NCBI GenBank assembly: GCA_029098205.1
Contig: JAQXNW010000008.1
Span: 1 to 5,996 of the forward strand
From: Eubacteriales bacterium
GTDB taxonomy: Bacteria > Bacillota > Clostridia > Peptostreptococcales > Anaerovoracaceae
DNA length: 5,996 bases
Direction of reading: 5' to 3'
The position numbers were made by a program, and so were the translations under genes. Below are positions 1 to 4,706 of the stretch, piece after piece; the stretch's first letter is position 1, and each line of letters begins with the position of its first letter. Below the pieces are notes generated by a model that saw nothing but the letters and a program-made list of their open reading frames with translations, did no database searches and was not told where the DNA came from.

Positions 1-155
1 ATCTTCATGTGATGCGACAAGGTTGGCTGCGTAATATTAAATTCCTCAAGAATTGCGCAGGCGCACTTCTCACATCCGGAAAGCATCTGCACGATCTTCA
101 GTCGGTTCGGATCACCGAGAGCCTTGCAGATGGACGAAACAGTTTCAGCATCCAT
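1..155 (-). CDS. ArsR/SmtB-family metalloregulator, N-terminal part (cut by window edge)
   Basis: This is a winged-helix repressor that should release its DNA when it binds a metal or metalloid. Only the first 51 residues are visible. The start ATG is at 155, preceded by AAAGGAG about 6 bases upstream. Residues 10-25 (CKALGDPNRLKIVQML) are the usual ArsR first helices. Cys28, Cys31 and Cys33 (CEKCAC) match the ELCVCDL-type arsenite or antimonite site on the recognition-helix side. ITQPTLSHHMK (41-51) is the start of the recognition helix. The close match of the CxC and TLSHHMK elements makes an arsenic-type sensor more likely than a zinc or cadmium sensor, but the C-terminal half, where other metal sites sit, is missing. 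It probably represses itself and genes to the left of the window through the palindrome at 174-227. Confidence 0.88.
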   Translation of the reverse strand, partial: MDAETVSSICKALGDPNRLKIVQMLSGCEKCACAILEEFNITQPTLSHHMK

Positions 156-173
156 AGAAACTCTCCTTTCAAG

Positions 174-227
174 CATTGACATATATCTATGTGACAGTAT
201 ACAGTTTCACATTGATATCCGTCAATG
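174..227. promoter_or_regulatory. ArsR operator: 54-base imperfect palindrome
   Basis: Arms 174-194 and 207-227 pair at 18 of 21 positions about a centre at 200.5. Each arm also holds its own smaller inverted repeat: ACATA-TATC-TATGT (179-192) and ACATTGA-TATCCG-TCAATGT (209-228). The arrangement fits two ArsR dimer sites, one on the -35 box and one just past the start of transcription. That ArsR binds here is inferred from position and symmetry. Confidence 0.65.
196..225 (-). promoter_or_regulatory. Promoter of the ArsR gene
   Basis: Reading the minus strand, TTGACG (220-225) is separated by 18 bases from TATACT (196-201), a near-consensus sigma-A pair. Transcription would start near 189, giving a leader of about 34 bases that includes the AAAGGAG ribosome site. 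The -35 box lies inside the right arm of the palindrome at 174-227 and the -10 box in its centre, so a bound repressor would block polymerase directly. Confidence 0.75.
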
Positions 228-263
228 TAATTTCAATATATTCCAGATCGTTCTCCGCCCTTT

Positions 264-308
264 TAAACGACAAGGAGCCGCCCGAAAACGGGCAGCCCCT
301 TGGTTTTT
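264..308 (-). terminator. Hairpin ending the four-gene operon
   Basis: The stem is 271-284 with 289-302 around an AAAA loop, pairing 12 of 14 positions and GC-rich. It lies about 80 bases beyond the hydrolase stop at 385 and upstream of the ArsR promoter, so it most likely ends the minus-strand operon. On the minus strand the tail is only TCGTTT, whereas on the plus strand a TTTTT run (304-308) follows. It may therefore work in both directions, or mainly for a plus-strand transcript. Confidence 0.6.
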
Positions 309-384
309 CAATAACAAAGAAGGAATCTGAAATTCCCCAAAACAGCATTTCCTTTGCTACCGCGCCAATCGTTTTTTCCGAGTG

Positions 385-1389
385 CTATTCGCCGATCGCC
401 TTTCGGATAAAGTCTGCCATCTTGTCAAACGGGATCACATCCATCTTGTAATAAAGATCCGTATGAACAGCCCCCGGAATGATCATAAGCTCCTTATTGT
501 CCGCGAACTTATTATCCTTTGTCATCGTCGCATAGGCGTCCTTCGTAAAATACAGCGAATGCGCCTCTTCGCCATGGATCATCAGCACCGGAATCCGAAT
601 CTCATTCACATATTTGAGAAGCGGGAAATTCATGAAAGACATCGTCCCGGTCACCGTCCAGCCGCCGTTACCGGCCACCGAACGCGGATGATAGCCCAGC
701 TTTGTCTTATAGAACAGGGAATAATTCCGGACAAAATCCGGCGTGCCCTCCGGGAGCTCCTCCGGCGCGGGCAGACCGCCGGCCAGCTTGTATTCCCCGC
801 TGCGGTAGTCTTCCGTACGCTGCTGATTCAGAGCCACCTTCTTTTCATGACGCTGCTCCTCGCTGTCCTCGGCCTCGTAATATCCGTCCGCGATCTGGCG
901 GGACATGTCATACATCGTAGACGTGACTGCGGCCTTGATTCTCGTATCCGCAATCGCCGCCGACAAAGCCATACCGCCCCATCCGCAGATGCCGATGATG
1001 CTGATCTTGTCCGGATCCACGTTATCCTGCACCGAAAGGAAATCTACGGCCGCCTGGAAATCCTCGGTGTTGATGTCCGGAGATGCGATATTTCTTGGCT
1101 GTCCGCCGCTTTCCCCTGTAAACGAAGGGTCAAAGGCGATGGTTAGAAATCCTCTTTCCGCCATGGCCTGCGCGTACCGGCCGGAAGCCATTTCCTTCAC
1201 CATGCCGAAAGCGCCGCAGACAGCGATCGCCGGAAGCTTTCCGTCAGCATCTTTCGGAGCATACATATCAGCCGCCAAAGTAATGCCGTAGCGGTTATGG
1301 AAGGTCACCTTCTTATGGTCAACCTTGTCGCTTTTTTCGAAAGTCTTGTCCCATTCCTTTGTCAGATTCAGTTCTTCGTTTTTGAACAT
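385..1389 (-). CDS. Alpha/beta hydrolase, dienelactone-hydrolase-like, Cys nucleophile
   Basis: This is a cytosolic hydrolase of 334 residues with the alpha/beta fold. Strand LPAIAVCGAFG (52-62) carries the oxyanion region. The nucleophile elbow is GICGWGG (133-139), giving Cys135 rather than Ser, as in dienelactone hydrolase and its relatives. The late strand RIPVLMIHGEEAHS (265-278) supplies a likely acid, Glu274, and His309 in PGAVHTDLYY completes the triad. No signal peptide is seen. The chosen ATG at 1389 follows GGGGG and gives a normal N-terminus; a longer reading frame reaches back into the cupin gene and is not supported. It is the last gene of the operon, 20 bases after the cupin stop. 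The substrate is unknown; an ester, lactone or activated ring-cleavage product would fit the neighbours. Confidence 0.88.
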   Translation of the reverse strand: MFKNEELNLTKEWDKTFEKSDKVDHKKVTFHNRYGITLAADMYAPKDADGKLPAIAVCGAFGMVKEMASGRYAQAMAERGFLTIAFDPSFTGESGGQPRNIASPDINTEDFQAAVDFLSVQDNVDPDKISIIGICGWGGMALSAAIADTRIKAAVTSTMYDMSRQIADGYYEAEDSEEQRHEKKVALNQQRTEDYRSGEYKLAGGLPAPEELPEGTPDFVRNYSLFYKTKLGYHPRSVAGNGGWTVTGTMSFMNFPLLKYVNEIRIPVLMIHGEEAHSLYFTKDAYATMTKDNKFADNKELMIIPGAVHTDLYYKMDVIPFDKMADFIRKAIGE

Positions 1390-1409
1390 GCCAATCCCCC
1401 ATTCTTCGT

Positions 1410-1850
1410 TTATTTTCCAAGCTTGCTGTAATATTCGTCGGTCACCGGCTCCAGCCACTCATTTGACGTGTTTTCGCCCGGAACTTCCAGGGAAATGTGC
1501 GAGAACCAGCTGTCCTTCTTTGCGCCGTGCCAGTGCTTCACGCCCGGACGGATCACAACCACACTGCCTTCCTTAAGCGCCTGCGGCTCCTTTCCTTCCT
1601 CCTGATACCAGCCCTCACCGGCAGTGCAGATCAGAATTTGACCGCCGCCTTTGTCGGCGTGATGGATGTGCCAGTTGTTGCGGCATCCCGGCTCAAAAGT
1701 CACATTGAACAGCGGGAATTCGCCGTTCTGGACATCCGTCAGCGCGTTCAGAAAACTACTTCCGATAAAATACTTCGCAAATCCATCGTTCGGAGCGCCC
1801 GTTCCGAACATATTTGCTTTTTCAAAATCCTCTTTGTTCTGATATTTCAT
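1410..1850 (-). CDS. Small single-domain cupin, (R)-mandelonitrile-lyase-like metal site
   Basis: The protein is 146 residues, one cupin barrel. Motif 1 is PGCRNNWHIHH followed by GGGQ: His61, His63 and Gln71, with the usual cupin Glu replaced by Gln. Motif 2 is RPGVKHWHGA, giving His96 (and His98). The HxH...Q...H set matches the manganese cupins related to Granulicella hydroxynitrile lyase, where Gln is a real ligand, so this is a family trait rather than damage. Proteins of this type often occur next to, or fused with, CMD-family proteins, as here. The start at 1850 is chosen because AAAGGAA lies 9 bases upstream and the first residues (MKYQNKEDFEKANMF) look native; the longer frame starting at 2063 runs into the previous gene. 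The actual reaction cannot be read from sequence; binding or isomerising a small substrate for the other enzymes of the operon is plausible. Confidence 0.88.
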   Translation of the reverse strand: MKYQNKEDFEKANMFGTGAPNDGFAKYFIGSSFLNALTDVQNGEFPLFNVTFEPGCRNNWHIHHADKGGGQILICTAGEGWYQEEGKEPQALKEGSVVVIRPGVKHWHGAKKDSWFSHISLEVPGENTSNEWLEPVTDEYYSKLGK

Positions 1851-1874
1851 GATATGATCTTCCTTTCTTTCAGT

Positions 1875-1911
1875 CATGCCCGGGATGCTTCCACGGCAAT
1901 TCTCCGGCATG
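1875..1911 (-). other. Intergenic hairpin between cyclophilin-like and cupin genes
   Basis: CATGCC (1875-1880) pairs with GGCATG (1906-1911), extended by a bulged GG/CC. It sits in the 68-base gap, the only wide spacing in the operon, and has no T run. It is more likely an mRNA stability or processing element than a terminator. Confidence 0.3.
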
Positions 1912-1918
1912 CGATTTG

Positions 1919-2275
1919 TTATTCGGCCAGCGCCACCCGCAGCGTCACCTTCTCCGGGAAATTTTTTACCAGACAAAGATCCTCTTCCCGGATGTGCCCG
2001 ATAATCATCATGTCCCGGTACCTCTGCGACTGTTCCTGGCCGCCGTAAAGAAGCGCGAACCATCCGCCGCCGAGGCTGATATCGCCGTTCTTCCAGCCCG
2101 TCTGAAGCTCCATCGGGTCAAACAGCCCGCTCGCCGCAGAGCAGCAGTAATCGATGCCGCTGTCGTATCCGCTCACCGTAAGTGGCAGCTTTCTGGAAAA
2201 ATCTTTTCCGGCAGTCGTATCGTTAATGACGGCGCGGAGCGTGGTTTTACCATCTGTAATCGTGATATTCCGCAT
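1919..2275 (-). CDS. Cyclophilin-like fold protein (TM1367-like)
   Basis: The 118-residue protein opens with a beta strand, ITITDGKTTLRAVINDTTAG (4-23), then LPLTVSGYDSGIDYCC (30-45) and a run of small strands with WKNGDISLGGGWFALLYGG (61-79). This pattern is that of the Pfam cyclophilin-like family (Cyclophil_like), small beta-barrel proteins without the usual peptidyl-prolyl isomerase active site. Their function is not established; they recur beside flavodoxins, cupins and CMD proteins in anaerobe gene clusters. The start at 2275 is preceded by AAAAGGA only 2 bases before the ATG, an unusually tight spacing. No other start lies between it and a TTG at 2332 inside the upstream gene. That weak site may lower translation or make it depend on ribosomes arriving from the CMD gene, which ends 22 bases upstream. 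Confidence 0.75.
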   Translation of the reverse strand: MRNITITDGKTTLRAVINDTTAGKDFSRKLPLTVSGYDSGIDYCCSAASGLFDPMELQTGWKNGDISLGGGWFALLYGGQEQSQRYRDMMIIGHIREEDLCLVKNFPEKVTLRVALAE

Positions 2276-2297
2276 AGTCCTTTTGGGGGGTAAGCTT

Positions 2298-2633
2298 CTA
2301 CTTGTCCTCTGTTCCGTATACTTCCTTCGCAAGATTGAAGACGGCCCAGGCTTTCGGCCATCCGGCGTAAAATGCCACGTGTGTAATCGCGGCCGCCATT
2401 TCCTTCTGCGTTACGCCGTGCTCCTTCGCGTTCTGAATGTGATATTTCAAAGAGCTGTCCGTGATTCCCTGCGCCATCAGCGCCACGACTGTGATCAGGC
2501 ACCTTGTCTTAAGATCCAGATCCTGATTGTTCCAGTTTTCCCCGAAAAGCACATCGTCGTTGAAGTGCGCAAAGTCCGGTGCAAATTCTCCAAGTGCCTG
2601 TCTTCCTGCTGTCTGTACGATTTTTTCAGCCAT
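2298..2633 (-). CDS. Carboxymuconolactone decarboxylase (CMD) family protein
   Basis: The 111-residue all-helical protein matches the CMD/AhpD-like family. LDLKTRCLITVVALMAQG (39-56) holds Arg44 and Cys45, LKYHIQNAKEHGVTQKEMAA (62-81) holds His65, and HVAFYAGWPKAWAVF (85-99) is the family's conserved YAGxP segment. The CxxC thiol pair of true AhpD peroxidases is absent, so a decarboxylase or isomerase-like role on a lactone is more likely than peroxide reduction. The true substrate is unknown. The start at 2633 has an excellent AGGAGGT 6 bases upstream. It is the first gene of the operon; cyclophilin-like, cupin and hydrolase genes follow on the same strand. Expression should come from the promoter at 2681-2709, which overlaps that of the divergent TetR-type regulator. 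Confidence 0.9.
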   Translation of the reverse strand: MAEKIVQTAGRQALGEFAPDFAHFNDDVLFGENWNNQDLDLKTRCLITVVALMAQGITDSSLKYHIQNAKEHGVTQKEMAAAITHVAFYAGWPKAWAVFNLAKEVYGTEDK

Positions 2634-2659
2634 CTTGATACCTCCTGGATGTCCACATG

Positions 2660-2688
2660 TTGCTTTATCGTTCTTTGACTAATATAAT
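2660..2688 (+). promoter_or_regulatory. Promoter of the TetR-type regulator
   Basis: TTGCTT (2660-2665) and a perfect TATAAT (2683-2688) are spaced by 17 bases. Transcription would start near 2695, giving a leader of about 110 bases that contains the palindrome at 2712-2759. Polymerase cannot occupy this promoter and the minus-strand one (2681-2709) at the same time. Confidence 0.6.
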
Positions 2689-2709
2689 AGCCATGAAATG
2701 AAAAAACAA
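2681..2709 (-). promoter_or_regulatory. Promoter of the CMD/cyclophilin-like/cupin/hydrolase operon
   Basis: On the minus strand TTGTTT (2704-2709) and TATATT (2681-2686) are spaced by 17 bases. Transcription would begin near 2674, leaving a leader of about 40 bases with the AGGAGGT site. The -10 box physically overlaps that of the plus-strand TetR promoter. Confidence 0.6.
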
Positions 2710-2711
2710 AT

Positions 2712-2759
2712 TCCAGATTCCGCGTCCCGGCGCATATGCCACACATTTTGAAATCTGGA
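2712..2759. promoter_or_regulatory. Concentric palindrome, candidate TetR operator
   Basis: TCCAGATT (2712-2719) and AATCTGGA (2752-2759) are perfect inverted arms, and the perfect palindrome GCATATGC (2732-2739) lies at exactly the same centre, 2735.5. The element abuts the operon's -35 box and lies just downstream of the regulator's transcription start, so one bound repressor could shut both promoters. The assignment to the adjacent regulator is inferred. Confidence 0.45.
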
Positions 2760-2807
2760 TATTTCAGGGAAAAACCGGTGGACATCGATGGAAAAAGGAA
2801 AAATTTG

Positions 2808-3389
2808 ATGGAGAAAATAGGCAGAATGATGGAAAGAAAAACGGATCTACGTGTCCAGAAGACTAGAAACGCAATCCGAGATACGTTTAAGGAAATGATT
2901 ATAGAAAAAGAAGCTTCCGAGATCACGGTCAAAGAGCTGACGGAGCGTGCCATGATTCACAGGAAGACTTTCTACCTGCACTACACCTGTATTGAAGCGC
3001 TGTATGAGGATATTCTGTCCGAGCTGGCGGAGAAATATTACGAAGTGATCGATCAGGTCCCGGGGGACGCCCCGTTTACCGAAGTCAACCGGGTCTTTTT
3101 TGAGTTTATGGCGGCTCAGGAACCGTATATGGAAAAAATCGTATGCGACTACAGCTACCGGGAATTTTCCGATCGTTTTTTCATGCGCATGCTGCAGCAC
3201 AACCGTTCGCGGCATAACCCCTATGCGGCTTTTTCCCAGGACGAACAGAATATCATCAACACCTTTCTCGGCGTAAGTTCGGTCAATTTATACAGACAGT
3301 GGGTGCAGGACGGAAAAAGCCTGCCGCTCAATGATCTGATCGAGCTTTCCGGGAAGCTCTTTTATACGGGGATTTCCTCTGTTTTATAA
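2808..3389 (+). CDS. TetR/AcrR-family transcriptional regulator
   Basis: The protein is 193 residues, standard TetR length. The N-terminal DNA-binding domain runs from about residue 14 to 60: RVQKTRNAIRDTFKEMI forms helix 1, ITVKELTERAMI helix 2 and the turn, and HRKTFYLHY (51-59) is the recognition helix with the family's typical TFYxHY ending. Residues 65-193 form the helical ligand-binding and dimer domain, which resembles the TetR-like C-terminal group common in Bacillota. The start at 2808 is chosen because AAAAAGGA lies 8 bases upstream; the open frame from 2736 would add 24 residues over the leader palindrome and lacks a ribosome site. It diverges from the CMD operon and shares its promoter region, so it most likely represses that operon and itself until it binds a ligand, perhaps a substrate of the enzymes. 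Confidence 0.9.
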   Translation: MEKIGRMMERKTDLRVQKTRNAIRDTFKEMIIEKEASEITVKELTERAMIHRKTFYLHYTCIEALYEDILSELAEKYYEVIDQVPGDAPFTEVNRVFFEFMAAQEPYMEKIVCDYSYREFSDRFFMRMLQHNRSRHNPYAAFSQDEQNIINTFLGVSSVNLYRQWVQDGKSLPLNDLIELSGKLFYTGISSVL

Positions 3390-3392
3390 AAG

Positions 3393-4214
3393 TCAGCGCC
3401 CCAGCAGCTCCTGGTAAATCGCCAGCTGGCTGTCGCTGAATACATTGAAAATCACCTTTTGCATGCAGCTGTCCGGATGCTCATCCAGCCACTTCTTTAC
3501 AGTGGCGACCGCAGTCACTGCGGCCTTTTCCGGCGGGAACATGAATACGCCAGTCGAAATGGAGCAGAACGCAATATTCGTGCATCCGTGCTTTTCGGCC
3601 AGGTTCAGGCAGTTCCGGTAGCATGCGGCAAGCTGCTCCTTATGCTTTGCCGTCAAAAATGGCGTGACGATCGGCCCGACAACATGAACAATGTACTTTG
3701 ACGGAAGGTTATAGGCGGAGGTCAGCATCGGTAAAGATGTCGGCTGCATGTAACCATCTCCGTATTTTTTACGCTTGTTTTCCATATATTCCGCGCAGTC
3801 TCTTCGGGTCTGGTACCCGGAATACGTCTGAATTGCGTTGTCAATGCAGTAATGACACCACCGCCAGCAGCCGGTCATGGAGCTGTTCGCCGCGTTCACA
3901 ACCGCGTCACACCGGAGCGTCGTGATGTCCCCTTTCCATAATACCAGCCGTGCGTCCGAAGGAACCACCGGAAGGCTGGCGGCGTCTGTAATTCCCTTCT
4001 CTGCCGCCCGTTCCTTAAGATAGGCATCCTGCACGCTTGTAAACTCTTCCGAAACCGGATGAACCGGGCGGACATTGAAAAGTCCTCTTAAAAACTCCTC
4101 CTGCTCCGACTTCTTCTTCGGGATCGGATATTTCGCGAATTCAGGCATCTCCTTCTGAAGCTCCTGAATCAGATATATTCTCCGCGCATCCTGCGTCATT
4201 GTTTTTTCGTCCAT
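3393..4214 (-). CDS. Zinc-dependent macrodomain, protein-ADP-ribose hydrolase (SirTM-linked type)
   Basis: The 273-residue protein removes ADP-ribose from protein side chains modified by the partner sirtuin. The N-terminal helical part carries FLRGLFNVRPVHPVSEEF (41-58) and the QDAYL segment, typical of SirTM-linked macrodomains. The macro fold follows: WKGDIT (93-98), VVNAANS (105-111), then GCWRWCHYCIDNAI (115-128) with Cys116, His121 and Cys123 as the zinc ligands, and the ribose/phosphate loop SISTGVFMFP (218-227). Two positions look unusual: Gln129 where relatives mostly have His (NAIH), and Trp119 where Pro is common. The start at 4214 has AGGAGG 5 bases upstream. The gene runs in the same direction as the sirtuin gene but is separated from it by the toxin-antitoxin relic; a candidate promoter of its own is at 4281-4309. 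It ends 3 bases from the convergent TetR stop. Confidence 0.93.
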   Translation of the reverse strand: MDEKTMTQDARRIYLIQELQKEMPEFAKYPIPKKKSEQEEFLRGLFNVRPVHPVSEEFTSVQDAYLKERAAEKGITDAASLPVVPSDARLVLWKGDITTLRCDAVVNAANSSMTGCWRWCHYCIDNAIQTYSGYQTRRDCAEYMENKRKKYGDGYMQPTSLPMLTSAYNLPSKYIVHVVGPIVTPFLTAKHKEQLAACYRNCLNLAEKHGCTNIAFCSISTGVFMFPPEKAAVTAVATVKKWLDEHPDSCMQKVIFNVFSDSQLAIYQELLGR

Positions 4215-4258
4215 GGGTTCCTCCTTATGATTTTCTGTACTGTTTTCGATTTTATTTT

Positions 4259-4644
4259 ATGAGCGCTGACCTCAGAAATAACTATAATGAAATATCCACC
4301 TTCTGCCACACTTATTCCGAACCTGTTTTCATTACCAAAAATGGCAAAGGTGATCTTATTGACGCCAGTGACTACATTGAATTTGTGCTTTACAACCCCG
4401 CTGACGCAGATGATCTGCTGGACGAGGCTGAAAGTAAAATCAATGCCCATTCTGAATTTCCTGAACGCAGCAGACTCGTAGAAAATCCCGTACTTAAGAA
4501 ATGGGAAATCCGATTCATCTTAATCAAAATTACATGGCATTATATAAGATTGATGAAGAAACCGGTATTGTTTATATAGTCCGTTTTCTCTATCAGCAAC
4601 GCGACTGGACGGCAATCCTGCAAAGCGGATTCTCGCTTGAATAA
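4259..4644 (+). pseudogene. Decayed Phd/YefM antitoxin-ParE toxin pair, fused and frameshifted
   Basis: From 4259 the frame gives SADLRNNYNEISTFCHTYSE and PVFITKNGKGDL, clearly the N-terminal half of a Phd/YefM antitoxin. At about residue 34 it passes without a stop into IDASDYIEFVLYNPADAD, then LLDEAESKINAHSEFPERSR and LVENPVLKKWEIRFI, which is ParE/RelE-type toxin sequence. The antitoxin C-terminus and toxin N-terminus are deleted. Near 4526-4529 an AAAA run appears one A short: the original frame stops at 4579, while the other frame continues NYMALYKIDEETGIVYIVRF and LYQQRDWTAILQSGFSLE, a normal toxin ending, to a stop at 4644. The usual antitoxin start (a few residues before SADLRNN) and a ribosome site are also missing. 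The locus cannot make a working toxin or antitoxin. It lies opposite to, and between, the sirtuin and macrodomain genes. Confidence 0.85.
4281..4309 (-). promoter_or_regulatory. Candidate promoter for the macrodomain gene
   Basis: On the minus strand GTGGCA (4304-4309) and TATAGT (4281-4286) are spaced by 17 bases, matching the consensus at 4 and 5 of 6 positions. Transcription would start near 4274, 60 bases before the ATG at 4214. It lies inside the antitoxin relic, so it may have arisen, or become exposed, as the relic decayed. Read-through from the sirtuin promoter is the alternative. Confidence 0.35.
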
Positions 4645-4660
4645 CTAATACCCGCCATTT

Positions 4661-4706
4661 TCTATTTTAAATTTTGAGGCCATTGGTCCCTTTTTTCTAA
4701 AATAGA
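4661..4706. repeat. Nine-base inverted repeat around the SirTM stop codon
   Basis: TCTATTTTA (4661-4669) and TAAAATAGA (4698-4706) are perfect inverted copies 28 bases apart. The right copy spans the sirtuin's stop codon (4697-4699) and last codons. A TTTTTT run (4691-4696) lies inside. The stem is AT-only and weak; it might slow transcription from either side but is not a convincing terminator. Confidence 0.3.

Larger units (their letters stand above)
2648..2786. repeat. Nine-base inverted repeat flanking the divergent promoters
   Basis: GATGTCCAC (2648-2656) is the exact inverse of GTGGACATC (2778-2786). One copy is close to the CMD gene's ribosome site, the other close to that of the TetR-type gene. 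They could be paired outer binding half-sites, but a chance match in AT-rich leader DNA is possible. Confidence 0.3.

Noticed and set aside
382..1146. Long plus-strand open frame opposite the hydrolase gene
   Set aside because: It is Arg/His-rich with no recognisable fold, while the opposite strand encodes a clear alpha/beta hydrolase.
1851..2063. Long N-terminal extension of the cupin frame
   Set aside because: It overlaps the cyclophilin-like gene in another frame and lacks cupin-like sequence; a good ribosome site supports the start at 1850.
1497..2293. Overlapping plus-strand frames opposite the cupin and cyclophilin-like genes
   Set aside because: No family likeness and no ribosome sites; the minus-strand genes account for the coding signal.
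2736..2807. Upstream ATG for the TetR-type gene
   Set aside because: The added residues lie on the palindromic leader and lack a ribosome site; AAAAAGGA supports 2808.
2495..2953. Minus-strand frame over the divergent promoter region
   Set aside because: It crosses both promoters and the CMD gene in another frame, with no family likeness.
4676..4696. GGCCATTGGTCC followed by TTTTTT as a plus-strand terminator for the relic
   Set aside because: The stem has internal mismatches and is too short to be convincing.
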